Part shown: positions 30,925-40,784 of the stretch, one piece after another
Layout: every line of letters starts with the position of its first letter
Numbering within the stretch: position 1 is the first letter of the stretch
DNA from: Marinobacter similis
GTDB lineage: Bacteria > Pseudomonadota > Gammaproteobacteria > Pseudomonadales > Oleiphilaceae
Assembly (NCBI RefSeq): GCF_000830985.1
Contig: NZ_CP007151.1
Coordinates: forward strand, 1,426,001-1,490,000
DNA: 64,000 nt
Direction: 5' to 3'
The notes under the pieces: generated by a model
What the model was told of the DNA's origin: nothing
What the model saw: the letters and a program-made list of their open reading frames with translations, nothing else
Database searches by the model: none
Position numbers and translations under genes: made by a program

Positions 30925-33410
30925 ATGCTCCCGATCGATGAAATCCTTCCGGAACTGAAGCAAACCCTGGAACGGTCTACCACCGTGTTGCTGCAGGCGC
31001 CGCCGGGTGCCGGTAAGACTACGCGGGTGCCGCTGGCGCTATTGGATGCGCCCTGGCGCGATGACAAGACTATTCTGATGCTGGAACCGCGGCGGCTGGC
31101 GGCTCGGTCGGCGGCTCGGTTTATGGCCAAGCAGCTGGGCGAGAAGCCGGGCCAGACGGTTGGGTATCGGACGCGGCTGGATACCAAGGTGTCTTCGGCT
31201 ACCCGGATTGAGGTGGTGACCGAGGGCATTCTGACCCGGCTGATTCAGGCCGATCCGATGCTCGAAAACTACGCCGCGGTGCTGTTTGATGAGTTTCATG
31301 AGCGCTCGTTGCAGGCGGATCTGGGGCTGGCGCTGGTGCGGGAATCCCAGCAGGCGTTGCGGGAGGATCTGCGGGTGGTGGTGATGTCGGCGACACTGGA
31401 TACCGGGCCCATTGCCCGGGTGCTTGGTGAGGTGCCGGTACTGCGCAGCGAAGGTCGGGCGTTTCCGGTGGAGGTCCTGTATCGACCGGCACCGGCTCAG
31501 GCCCGCCGGGTTTGGATGGCTGATCGGGTGGTTGCGGTAATTCACGAGGCGCTGCAGAGGCAACCCGGTTCGGTGCTGGTGTTTCTGCCCGGGGCTGGGG
31601 AGATTCGTCGGGTTGCGCAGCAGTTGCAGGGTGCGGTCCCGGACGATGTGCTGGTAACGCCGCTGTTCGGCAACTTAAAATCGGACGAACAGGATCGGGC
31701 CATTGCCCCCGCCAGGCCGGGCCAGCGCAAGGTGGTTTTGGCGACCGCCATTGCCGAGACCAGTCTGACCATTGAGGGCGTGCGGGTGGTGATCGACAGC
31801 GGCCAGCAGCGTCGGGCGGTGTTCGATGCGAACAGTGGCATGACCCGGCTGATGACCGGACGGGTATCGAAGGCTTCGGCGGAGCAGCGGAAGGGCCGGG
31901 CTGGCCGGATTGAACCGGGGGTCTGCTACCGCCTGTGGAGTGAGTCCGAGCAGTTCGGGCTGGCCGACTTCACTCCGCCAGAAATCCAGGAAGCCGATCT
32001 GGCACCGCTGGTGCTGGAGCTGGCCCAGTGGGGCGCGCGCTCACCGGATCAGGTGGCCTGGATCGATACTCCACCCCAGTCACACTGGCACCAGGCGGTG
32101 GCGTTGCTGCAGTGGCTGGATATGCTGGCGCCCGACGGTGCCATCACCGAACACGGCAAGGTGGCCCGGGATCTGGGGGTGCATCCGCGCCTCGCGCACA
32201 TGGTGTTGCGGGGCCGGGCCCTGGGGTTGGGTGCCTTGGCGGCCGATTTGGCGGCATTGCTGGGAGATCGGGATCTGTTGGGCCCCGGCGCGGGTGCAGA
32301 TTTGCACGAGCGGGTTCGGTTGCTGCACGGCGAGCGTGGGCATGGCGGTGTCGATTCGGCGCGACTGCAGTCGGTTCGTCAGGCCGCCAAGCGCCTCGTT
32401 GGCAGCGCCGGTCGCTCCCAAAAGCCACCCACCGAGTCCGAGGTCGGGCGCTTGTTGGCCCAGGCCTACCCGGACCGGATTGGCCGGCGTCGCGCCGGTC
32501 AGGCTCCCCGGTATCAGCTCAGCAATGGCAAAGGCGCTAGCCTGCGGGACGACGATGCCCTCGCCCGCCACGACTGGCTGGTGGCCGCCGAGCTGGATGG
32601 CCAGGCGCGGGAAGCCATGATTTATCTGGCCGCACCTGTAGACCTGGCGGATCTGGAACAGGATCTCGCCAGCCATATCCATGAACGTGAGGAAGCGGTC
32701 TGGGACGATAAGCGAGGACGGTGATTGCGCGCCGGGTCCGCAAACTGGGGGAGCTGGTGCTGGCGGAACAGGCGCTGAAGCAACCGGACCCGGTGTTGAT
32801 CCAGCAAGGGCTGCTCAATGCCGTAAGGCAAAAGGGCCTGGCAAGCTTGCCCTGGTCCAAATCCGCCCGACAGTGGCAGGCACGGGTGAAGTTGTTGGCC
32901 CATATGCGGCCCGGCGACTGGCCCGATGTCAGTGACGCCGCCCTGCTGGCCAATCTGGAAACCTGGTTAGCCCCGTTCCTGCCCGGGCTGCAGCGCTGGT
33001 CCGACCTGCAAGGACTGAATCTGCAACAAGCGCTGCAAAGTCTGTTGGATTACCATCAGCAACAGCAGCTGGAGGCGCTGGCCCCGAAGGCATTGACCAT
33101 TCCCACCGGGCAATCGGTGGCCCTCGATTACACCGCCGACAATGGCCCGGTGCTGGCGGCCAAGCTCCAGGCCCTGTTTGGCTGGACGGAAACCCCGAGA
33201 CTGGCCGGTGGCCAGGTACCCGTGGTGATTCATCTTTTGTCACCGGCACAGCGACCCCTGGCGGTCACCGCCGATCTGGCCAGTTTCTGGCGCAATGCCT
33301 ACCCGGAAGTGCGCAAAGACATGCGCGGCCGTTATCCGAAGCACCCCTGGCCAGAAGACCCATTCACTGCACAGGCGCAGCAGGGTACGAAAAAACGCCC
33401 TGTTCGCTGA
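30925..33410 (+). CDS. hrpB: ATP-dependent helicase HrpB (frameshifted)
   Basis: HrpB is a DEAH/DExH helicase of the HrpA/HrpB family with a poorly defined RNA-related role. Walker A is GAGKT (residues 28-32), the DExH box is DEFH (122-125) in DEFHERS, with SAT in VVMSATLD. Motif VI sits in SAEQRKGRAGRIEPGVCYRL. The HrpB-specific C-terminus (PEVRKDMRGRYPKHPWPEDP) is in a second frame; one base is missing near 32710. Restored length is about 828 residues. The end overlaps the convergent eIF2B-like gene by 47 bases. Confidence 0.92.
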
Positions 33411-34217
33411 TTCGTCCGGTCACTAGATGGTGCGGAATGGTCTCGAAGTAGATGTTGCGTACGGTGATCAACTGGCCTTTGGGCGCGCCCAGCTGCTCCG
33501 CTGGCAGCTCTTCCAGCACTACCCGATCGCTGCTCTCGGTGCTGTCCCGGAAGCTGTCGGCCAGCACCCAGAACGGCACGCTGCGTTCCCGGGCTGCCAA
33601 CGCCAGTAGGCGGGTGCCGCTCTTGTTGACGAAATGACCGTCGGTCAGCCAGCTGTCGCAACCGGTCAGCACCAGATCCGCGGTGGCGATGAACACGCCC
33701 ATCTGGCATCGGTGATCAGGGTTACCGGTACGCCGAGCTTGTTCAGCACGCTGGCCAACTGATGCCCTTCATGACCGGGACTGCTTTGGGTGCAGATTAC
33801 CGAGAACCCGACATGTTCCTCCATCAGGCGTTGGAATAGCCGCTCCAGTACCGAGCTGGCGCTGTGGGTCATGATCACCGCGCCTTCGGGAATCTGGCTG
33901 CGGGCATGGTTAATGAGGGTATCTGTGGCGACTGTCAGCTCCTCATGCACCCTTTCAATCGCCGCCACCGGCTCACGATCGTCCGCCTGTAACTGCTCCT
34001 GTACCCGGACCATGGCATTGGCGATGACCACCATGCTCGGTCGGGCGTCCCGGAGTGTGTCCACCAGGGCGGTCAGCTTCCCACGCTTGGGACGTTCGAG
34101 ACGGACATACTCGGCCAGTTCGCGCAGGGTTTTCAGCGTCAGTTCGGTGGCGCCCGACTGGTCATCGGCGTGAAGGGCATCAAGCAGTGCTTGGGCAGCA
34201 GGGTCGAGTTTGGCCAT
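33364..34217 (-). CDS. eIF2B alpha/beta/delta-like family protein (frameshifted)
   Basis: The fold is that of initiation factor 2B subunits and of methylthioribose-1-phosphate or ribose-1,5-bisphosphate isomerases. Visible parts are the helical N-terminus, IMTHSASSVLERLFQR, VICTQSSPGHEGHQLA and the acidic ATADLVLTGCDSWL. Bacterial members like this are sugar-phosphate isomerase relatives; the substrate is not known. One base is missing near 33705 between LITDA and MGVFIATAD. Restored length is about 284 residues. Confidence 0.78.
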
Positions 34218-34368
34218 GGTCGCGGTCCGCGGTGGCTTTATCTAAAGCGTAGCAGGCTACTGCAAAAATGGGGTGATTGCGGGGCTTGGCTCATCTGCGG
34301 ATAAAAGGCTTGCCAGCCGGGTCGGACCGGATAGAATGCGCTCACTTTTCCACCGTGCGGCGGTAATC

Positions 34369-35187
34369 ATGCACCTCGTTTCGTTCAATGTGTTTCGTAC
34401 CCTGGGCCTGCCCAACACCACTGTGTTGAAACCGGACCAGTTCCTGCAGCATCGCCAGCTTTTGCAACAGGCAGACTGGGTGCTGTTCCCGGAGTACTGG
34501 CAGCTCAACGCCCTGGTGCATGGGCTCGGGTGCCGGGTGTTTCCAAGCGTGGCCAGTTACCGCATCGGGCATGACAAGGTGGAGATGACCCGGGCATTCC
34601 AGACCGTTGCGCCGGCGCACACGCCCTGGACCCTGATCGAGGCCAATGGCCCGGTCGAGCAGGAGCGGGTCTGGCAGGCCATGCCGCATCCGTTCGTTGC
34701 CAAGCTGCCCAAGGCGAGCATGGGTGAGGGTGTGTGGCTGATCGAGACCCGGGCCGACTGGCAGCGTTATTGCGAGGTGACCGATGTGCTCTACGCCCAG
34801 GAATACCTGCCCATTGACCGGGACGCCCGGGTGGTGGTGATTGGCGATCGGGTGCTAACCGCCTACTGGCGGACCCAGGCCGACCAGGGTTTTTACAACA
34901 ATGTGTCCCGGGGTGGGCGCATCGACAACAGCCCGGTGCCGGCGGTGATGACCGATCTGGCCCTGAGTCTGGCCCGGGACTTGGGAGTGGATCATGCCGG
35001 CTTCGATATCGCCCTGGTCGACGGTTACCCCTATGTCCTGGAGTTCAATCGCCTCTTTGGCAACAAGGGGCTGGCGGCCGGCCACGAGTTGCAGGACGCC
35101 ATCCTCGGCTACCTGCGCCAGTCCAGTGAGCCTTCGGACCCCCGGGAGCCCTCGGACCCGAGACCGGCCTGGCCAACGGCGGTCTGA
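34369..35187 (+). CDS. ATP-grasp (RimK-like) ligase
   Basis: This 272-residue protein has ATP-grasp elements: PFVAKLPKASMGEGVWLIE (nucleotide lysine and glycine loop), YAQEYLPIDRDARVVVIGD, and the metal-binding end DIALVDGYPYVLEFNRLFG. RimK-type enzymes join amino acids or peptides to carboxylates; the substrate here cannot be told. I use the ATG at 34369 (MHLVSFNVFRTLG), since the upstream frame has no conserved look. The final 20 residues include a short repeat, EPSDP-REPSDP. Confidence 0.75.
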   Translation: MHLVSFNVFRTLGLPNTTVLKPDQFLQHRQLLQQADWVLFPEYWQLNALVHGLGCRVFPSVASYRIGHDKVEMTRAFQTVAPAHTPWTLIEANGPVEQERVWQAMPHPFVAKLPKASMGEGVWLIETRADWQRYCEVTDVLYAQEYLPIDRDARVVVIGDRVLTAYWRTQADQGFYNNVSRGGRIDNSPVPAVMTDLALSLARDLGVDHAGFDIALVDGYPYVLEFNRLFGNKGLAAGHELQDAILGYLRQSSEPSDPREPSDPRPAWPTAV

Positions 35188-35213
35188 GCCCGGGCCAGGC
35201 GCGCCAAAGCCGG

Positions 35214-37570
35214 TTACAGGTTCTTGTAGCGATTGATGTCGAAGATGCCGGCTTGCAGTGGCTGGTTTTCGCGCTGCCATTGAGTGATGTCGTGCAGGGT
35301 CTCCCAGAACCGGGGATGAGTGCGACGAACCCCCCACAGGCTCACCAGGCGGTCGAACTTGCCCTGCTGGTCGGTGGTCAGGGCCGCCAGGCGTTCAGTG
35401 AAGAGCTTGAGCTGGGATGCCGGCACATCGAACATGAAGTTCGGGTAGCTGCCGATGATGCCCGGGTAGATGGTGAGCTGGTCGTCCTCGGGCTGGTAGC
35501 GCAAATCCTCATTGAACAGGAAGGCGACGTTTTCGTGGGCGCGGTCACGGATCAGGGTGTAGACCGTGCGCTCGCCCTGCTCGGTCCAGACCCGCACGAA
35601 GGTGACGTTGGGCAGGAAACGGATTGCCGGCAGGAACTCGGCGCGGGTGGCGGCCAGGGTGGAGAGCTGGCGATCGGCCTGCTGAACCCACGGTGCCTCG
35701 TTCTTACGCCCGCACTCTTTGCCCCCGCAGCGGTTAATCGGGTCGTCCCGTTCGGCGTTGAGCTGGTGGAAATTCAGCAGCAGGCGGGCGCCCAGTTCTG
35801 CGTTATAGGCACTCGTGGCGAAGGGCACCTGGGACGGCGCGGTGTTCTCCATCTCCGCGTAGCTGAAATCGAGCTTGAGATTGCCCGCACCCTGGTACCA
35901 GCGTTCCAGCACCCGGTTGCGTTCACCCGGGGGAATCAGCCGCAGGTAATTCTGCTCGCCGCCATTGCGGATCAGATCGAAGTACAGGCGAGTCTGGGCC
36001 TGGTGGGCGATCGTGCCAAACACATCAAAGTTCACCACCAGCTCGTAATAGGTGCGCTCGAACAGCGGGTAATCCATCCACCAGCTGGTCAGCGGAACCT
36101 GGCCGATCAGCCGCGTTGCACTGAGGCATTGTCGTGATGCCTGAAGATGGTCAGCAGGGCGTTGGTGTTGTTGCCATCGCCGTCCCAGATGTGGTCCAGG
36201 GCGGCACCGTCAGGATAGCTGTTGCGGTAGGCCTGGTTGCGCAGCTCGGTGTAGCGGTTGCGCTTGCCGCGGTAAAGACTCCAGTTGTCACCCAGGTCGA
36301 GCAGGTCGTTGTCCTGGCCCGGCAGTGCCAGTAAGGGCGTAACCGATTCCCGGTAGTCGGCGTCGGTGATGAACAGGTCATCGTCGGGATCGTGGAACAC
36401 CGTCCAGAAGTGATCGCGGATGACGTCGGTGGCGATCTGGCCCCGGCATACCGGGCCACGGATGAAGGTGCGGGTAAAGTACTCGGCGTTGTCCAGCATA
36501 AACTGGTAGCGGGCACGGGCCGGTATCGCGGCGAAGGTGGCAAACGGATTGGCGCGGCTGGCCCGGCTGTAGTCGGGCAGGCTTTCCACTCGCCAGTCTG
36601 TGGCTTCGAACAGGCTGCGGGTGCGCTTGAAGGCTTCGGGCCCAAAGGCGAAGGTGATGTGGCGTTTGTGCACGATGCTGCCGGCAACCGGTCTGATCCG
36701 GTAGTACAGCGGGCCATTGGGCGCGTCGTTGGGCCGGCGGGTGGCGATGATGTCGATCGGCTGCCCCGGCGGGGTGTGTGAGCGCACGAGCTCGAAGAAC
36801 CGGGTGTCGGCGCCGGCATCCTCGAAGTACAGGTGCGCCAGGTACAGATGTTCGTACAGCCAGCGGCTGACCAGCTGTTGGCGCCCAGACTCGCCGTTAA
36901 GCCAGTTTTCCCAGCGCTTGATGTGGCTCTGTTCCTGAGCGCTGGTTTCCAGGATCAGCGGGCTGATGGCGCCGCCCTGACTGAGCCAGCCGGTCAGTGT
37001 GGCGTACTCGTCGTCGCTCAGGCCGGCGACCGCCAGGGGCATGCCCTCATAGGGATGGTCGTCGGCGTAGTCGGCAAAGTTGTTGTTGCTGACACATTGA
37101 TTGCTCCGGGACAGGCCCAGCTCAATGTCTTCCGGTAGCTTGCTGTTAGGGGCAAAGTCGTGGCGCTTGCCCAGGCGGATCATGTTCTCGAACAGGCTGC
37201 GGGTCTGGTCGCCCCGGGCCAACACGGAATAAAAGCCCAGGTCCCGCCACTGTTGTTCGGTGTCGGCGTCGATGCCGAGGCGGGTGGTGGCCTGTTTTTC
37301 CAACCGAGTGCCGTTGTAAACACTTTGCGGGTGGGCGCCCCGGATCAGGCCGTCGGAGTATTCCATTTTCAGCTGGCAGGGGGCATCGAAACAGCTGTGG
37401 CAGGCCAGGCATTTGGTTTCCAGGATTGGCCGGACGTGTTCGTTAAAACTGACGGGAGTCTGGGTGGGCGTCGGCAGAGCCTCGGTCTCGGGCGGGGCGA
37501 CAGTTTCAGCACAGCCACTGAGCAGAATAAGGCCCAGAAATACCAATGCAAATGCTTTTGCCACGCTCAA
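35214..37570 (-). CDS. cti: Fatty acid cis/trans isomerase Cti (frameshifted)
   Basis: Cti converts cis unsaturated fatty acids of membrane phospholipids to trans, a solvent and stress response of Pseudomonas and related bacteria. A lipoprotein-type signal (LILLSGC) is followed by a cytochrome c-type haem site CLACH, which the reaction requires. Later conserved parts include PLYYRIRPVAGSIVHKRHI and ERTYYELVVNFDVFG. One base is missing near 36112. Restored length is about 785 residues, usual for the family. It is transcribed alone on the minus strand. Confidence 0.92.
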
Positions 37571-37662
37571 ACTCCCTTTCTAAATCAGCCTGTTAGTAAT
37601 CTGGTTTTACCGTCTCGACCGGTGATCTCGGTCAGTGTGCCGGAAGCGCTCGGTTATGGGTA

Positions 37663-37676
37663 GATATGCTCATATC
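37663..37676 (+). promoter_or_regulatory. Inverted repeat upstream of the decarboxylase leader
   Basis: GATATG-CT-CATATC is a perfect 6-2-6 inverted repeat 107 bases before the decarboxylase ATG and about 40 bases before the leader terminator. It might be an operator; no protein can be named for it. Confidence 0.3.
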
Positions 37677-37713
37677 CGGAACCCCGAAAAAGCCCGATGA
37701 TCGCGCCAATTCC

Positions 37714-37748
37714 GGGGGACTGCAGCCATGCTGTGGTGCCCCTTTTTT
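37714..37748 (+). terminator. Putative attenuator in the decarboxylase 5' leader
   Basis: GGGGGACTGCAGC (37714-37726) pairs with GCTGTGGTGCCCC (37730-37742) with one G-G mismatch and two G-U wobbles around a 3-nt loop, followed by TTTTTT (37743-37748). It ends 34 bases before the ATG at 37783, leaving GGAGG (37766-37770) free. No gene ends just upstream on this strand, so it most likely attenuates the decarboxylase transcript. Confidence 0.6.
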
Positions 37749-37782
37749 ATGTCTGTGTGCCCATTGGAGGGAAACACTATCC

Positions 37783-38958
37783 ATGACCGAGTCAGCCAAC
37801 GCCAACATCGCCGATTACTACGACGCCGAGACGTTTAAGCGCATCAAAACCTTTGCCGACGGCAAGGAAACGCCGTTTGTGGTGATCGACACTGCCACCA
37901 TTGACCGTCAGTACAACGAGCTGGTGGAAGGCTTTCCGTACGCCAAGGTGTATTACGCGGTAAAAGCCAATCCGGCCCAGCAGGTTCTGACCATGCTGCG
38001 GGACAAGGGTGCCAGTTTTGATATCGCGTCGGTGTATGAGCTGGAAAAGGTTTTGGCTCTGGGCGTGACCGGTGATCGAATCAGCTATGGCAACACCATT
38101 AAGAAGTCGAAGGACATTCGTACCTTCTACGAGAAGGGTGTGCGTATGTTCGCCACGGATTCGGAAGCGGATCTGCGCAACATTGCCAAGGCGGCTCCGG
38201 GCTCCAAGGTGTATGTGCGTATCCTGACCGAAGGCACGTTGACGGCAGATTGGCCGCTGTCCCGCAAGTTTGGTTGTCAGACGGATATGGCCATGGATCT
38301 GCTGATTCTGGCTCGTGATCTGGGCCTGGTGCCTTACGGTGTGTCGTTCCACGTGGGTTCGCAACAGCGCGAAATCGGTGCCTGGGACGCGGCTCTGAGC
38401 AAGGTGAAGGTGATTTTCGAGCGTCTGCGTGAAGAAGACGGCATCGAGTTGAAGATGATCAACATGGGTGGCGGTTTTCCGGCCAACTACATCACGCGTA
38501 CCAATGAGCTGAAGGTGTACGCGGAGGAGATTGCCCGATTCCTGCACGAGGATTTTGGTGCCGATTTGCCGGAGATCATTATTGAGCCGGGCCGGTCGCT
38601 GATTTCCAACGCCGGTGTGCTGGTCAGTGAGGTGGTGCTGATTTCCCGTAAGTCGCGTACTGCCCTGCACCGCTGGGTGTTTACTGATGTGGGTAAGTTC
38701 TCGGGCCTGATTGAGACGCTGGATGAAGCGATCAAGTTTCCGATCTGGACCGACAAGGTCGGTGAAGGCGAGGACTGTGTGATTGCTGGTCCTACTTGCG
38801 ACAGTGCGGACATCATGTACGAGCATCACAAGTATCCGCTGCCGCTGAACCTGGCGATTGGTGACCGGATGTACTGGTTGTCGACTGGTGCCTACACCAC
38901 GACTTACAGTGCGGTGGAGTTCAATGGGTTTCCTCCGTTGAAGGATTATTACATCTAA
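37783..38958 (+). CDS. Ornithine/lysine decarboxylase, type III PLP (alanine racemase fold)
   Basis: This 391-residue enzyme belongs to the eukaryote-like group IV decarboxylases that make putrescine (or cadaverine). The PLP lysine is K61 in VYYAVKANP. Other marks are SFHVGSQ, the glycine-rich MGGGFPANY, IIEPGRSL and the active-site cysteine in AGPTCDSAD. Ornithine is the likelier substrate, but dual ornithine/lysine use is known in this group. GGAGG precedes the chosen ATG. A terminator-like hairpin lies in its leader and family B copy B4 lies downstream. Confidence 0.88.
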   Translation: MTESANANIADYYDAETFKRIKTFADGKETPFVVIDTATIDRQYNELVEGFPYAKVYYAVKANPAQQVLTMLRDKGASFDIASVYELEKVLALGVTGDRISYGNTIKKSKDIRTFYEKGVRMFATDSEADLRNIAKAAPGSKVYVRILTEGTLTADWPLSRKFGCQTDMAMDLLILARDLGLVPYGVSFHVGSQQREIGAWDAALSKVKVIFERLREEDGIELKMINMGGGFPANYITRTNELKVYAEEIARFLHEDFGADLPEIIIEPGRSLISNAGVLVSEVVLISRKSRTALHRWVFTDVGKFSGLIETLDEAIKFPIWTDKVGEGEDCVIAGPTCDSADIMYEHHKYPLPLNLAIGDRMYWLSTGAYTTTYSAVEFNGFPPLKDYYI

Positions 38959-39007
38959 GGCGGGGTGTCGCTTGGGCTGGAGCGGCCTTCTAAACAGAGA
39001 GGGCCGC

Positions 39008-39088
39008 GGGGCGGGGTTCATTTCCTCTGGGAAAAGTAACTCGCTGCGCTCAGACATCTTTTTCACGGCGGAAATGAACCCCCACCCC
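39008..39088 (+). repeat. Family B hairpin repeat, copy B4
   Basis: A perfect 13-bp stem (39013-39025 with 39070-39082) encloses an A/T-rich inner stem (AAAAG/CTTTT) and the conserved core (39039-39056). Both stems differ in sequence from B1-B3 but are complementary. It starts about 50 bases after the decarboxylase stop, in the sense orientation. A second hairpin, CCCCACCC with GGGTGGGG (about 39081-39111), follows and may end the convergent MFS gene. Confidence 0.83.
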
Positions 39089-39127
39089 ACGGCTTTTTGG
39101 CTTGGGTGGGGCGTTCTTTTGAAAGGG

Positions 39128-40329
39128 TCAGCTTTCGGGCTGGCCCTTTTTTCGTTCCAGATCGAGGGTGAAGGCCAGGGGCAGCACCAGTAGGCCATAG
39201 CCGATCATCATCAGCAGGGCGTGGCGGGCGTCACCGGTCCAGTCCGCCACGAGGCCACCGGTCATGGGGACGACGAAGGCGACGGTGTAGCCGACCAAGA
39301 AAGTGCCGGCGGACAGGCGGCCGGTTTCAGCGGCGGAGACCACCAGCGGTGGGATGGCCACCAGCAGGATCAGTAGCATTCCGGCGACCAGGCTCATGAG
39401 GGTGGCGCTGATGATGGACCACCAGCCACTGGTGACGACCGCGCCGATGGCGCCGATGAGGGCGATGCTGGCCAGGGTGGCGATGATTTCCCGGCGGCCG
39501 ACCCAGCGCCGGGCCATTTTGAGCATGATTAGGGACGCGGCCACCTGGGCCAGGTTGTACCAGAACAGGGCCTCGGGCAGCTTGTCGAGCTGGCCCTGGG
39601 ATTCCAGCAGGTTGGCCATGTAGGCGTTGAGGCCGAAGAACAGGCTGCCGGACAGGCCCAGTAGCAGGCCCAGCCGGAGCGTGAGCGGGTTGTGCCAGTC
39701 GGGCAGCCAAGCGGGTTTGCGGACCGGTCGGGCCCGGTCCCGTTTCGGCAGGAACAGGGCGGCAGCCACCAGCAGGGCCGGTAATGACCAGGCCACCAGA
39801 GTGGCGCGCCAACTGTTATCGAGCAGTGGCATCAGTACCGGCAGGGTAATGCCAGCACCAATGAATTCGCCCATCAGCATGCCGTTCATGTAGATCGCCG
39901 AGCCCAGCGCCAGATGGTGTGGTTCCAGCCAGCGTGGCAGCAAGGCCGGCAGTGCCGGCTGCATCATGGATACCCCGAAGCCCATCACGGCGCTGGCAAT
40001 CATCAGGCTCAGGGTGTCGGGCACCAGGCCGCGGCCGGCGGAGCGATTACCATGATAACCATGGCCAGAGCCAAGGTGTTGCGGGGGCCGATGCGAGCGA
40101 TGGAGAGAGAGCCGGGCATGGAGCCGACGGCCAGCATCAGGATAGGCAGGGTGGTCAGTGCGCCCGTTAAAGCCTGGGACAGCGCCAGTTCGTCGCTGAT
40201 GAACGGTGCCAGCGGCGGCGCCACCAGCACCGGAACGCGCAGGTAAACCCCGGCCAACCAAAGCAACACCGCCACCGGCAGCAGTCGCGCTGGCGGTGGC
40301 GGTGTGGTTGTGGCGCGTGGTTCAGCCAC
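39128..40329 (-). CDS. MFS transporter, CynX/NimT-like (frameshifted)
   Basis: This 12-helix major facilitator protein of about 399 residues opens with LLPVAVLLWLAGVYLRVPVL and ends with a charged tail. Features such as MGFGVSMMQPALPALLPRWL and ALGSAIYMNGMLMGEFIGAG fit the CynX/NimT group (cyanate or nitroimidazole transporter relatives). One base is missing near 40045 in IMVIAS. It begins 9 bases after the ectC stop, so the two are probably cotranscribed. The substrate is unknown. Confidence 0.8.
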
Positions 40330-40338
40330 AGTTTAAGA

Positions 40339-40734
40339 TCAGTCTTCGCCAGTGTCCGGCAGGTAGGCGCCGTCTTCGTCGTGCACTTCGCGGCCGGTAA
40401 CCGGCGGGTTGAAGGAACAGATCAGGCGCATGTCTTCGGTGCCGCCGTACAGGGTGTGCTGATCGTGCTTGTCGAGTGCGTACAGGGTGCCGTCGGTGAT
40501 TTCGTGGGTCTCACCGGTAGCCTTGTCCAGAATCTTGCCGTTACCGGCGACGCAGTAGACCGCTTCCAGGTGGTGCTTGTACCAGAGGTTCAGTACCGCA
40601 CCGGCGGGAATGATGGTCTCGTGGAATGAGAAACCCATGCCGTCTTTTTTCAACAGCATCCGGCGGCTGGTCCAGCCCGGGCCGGTGACTTCGCGTTCGG
40701 TACCAATGATGTCTTGCACTCGTACAATTTTCAT
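40339..40734 (-). CDS. ectC: L-ectoine synthase, orphan copy
   Basis: EctC closes N-gamma-acetyl-diaminobutyrate into ectoine. The 131-residue cupin shows [36 protein letters not shown] and [15 protein letters not shown], with the family's metal-site glutamate and histidine. No ectA or ectB lies beside it, unlike the usual ectABC operon. Instead it is coupled to an MFS transporter. GGGGAA precedes the ATG, and a TATACT box (40769-40774, minus) may be its -10. It may salvage imported precursor or have a different cyclase role. Confidence 0.92.
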   Translation of the reverse strand: MKIVRVQDIIGTEREVTGPGWTSRRMLLKKDGMGFSFHETIIPAGAVLNLWYKHHLEAVYCVAGNGKILDKATGETHEITDGTLYALDKHDQHTLYGGTEDMRLICSFNPPVTGREVHDEDGAYLPDTGED

Positions 40735-40784
40735 TCACATTCCCCATTGTGTGATGGAACAGCCTAACAGTATAAACATCCCTG

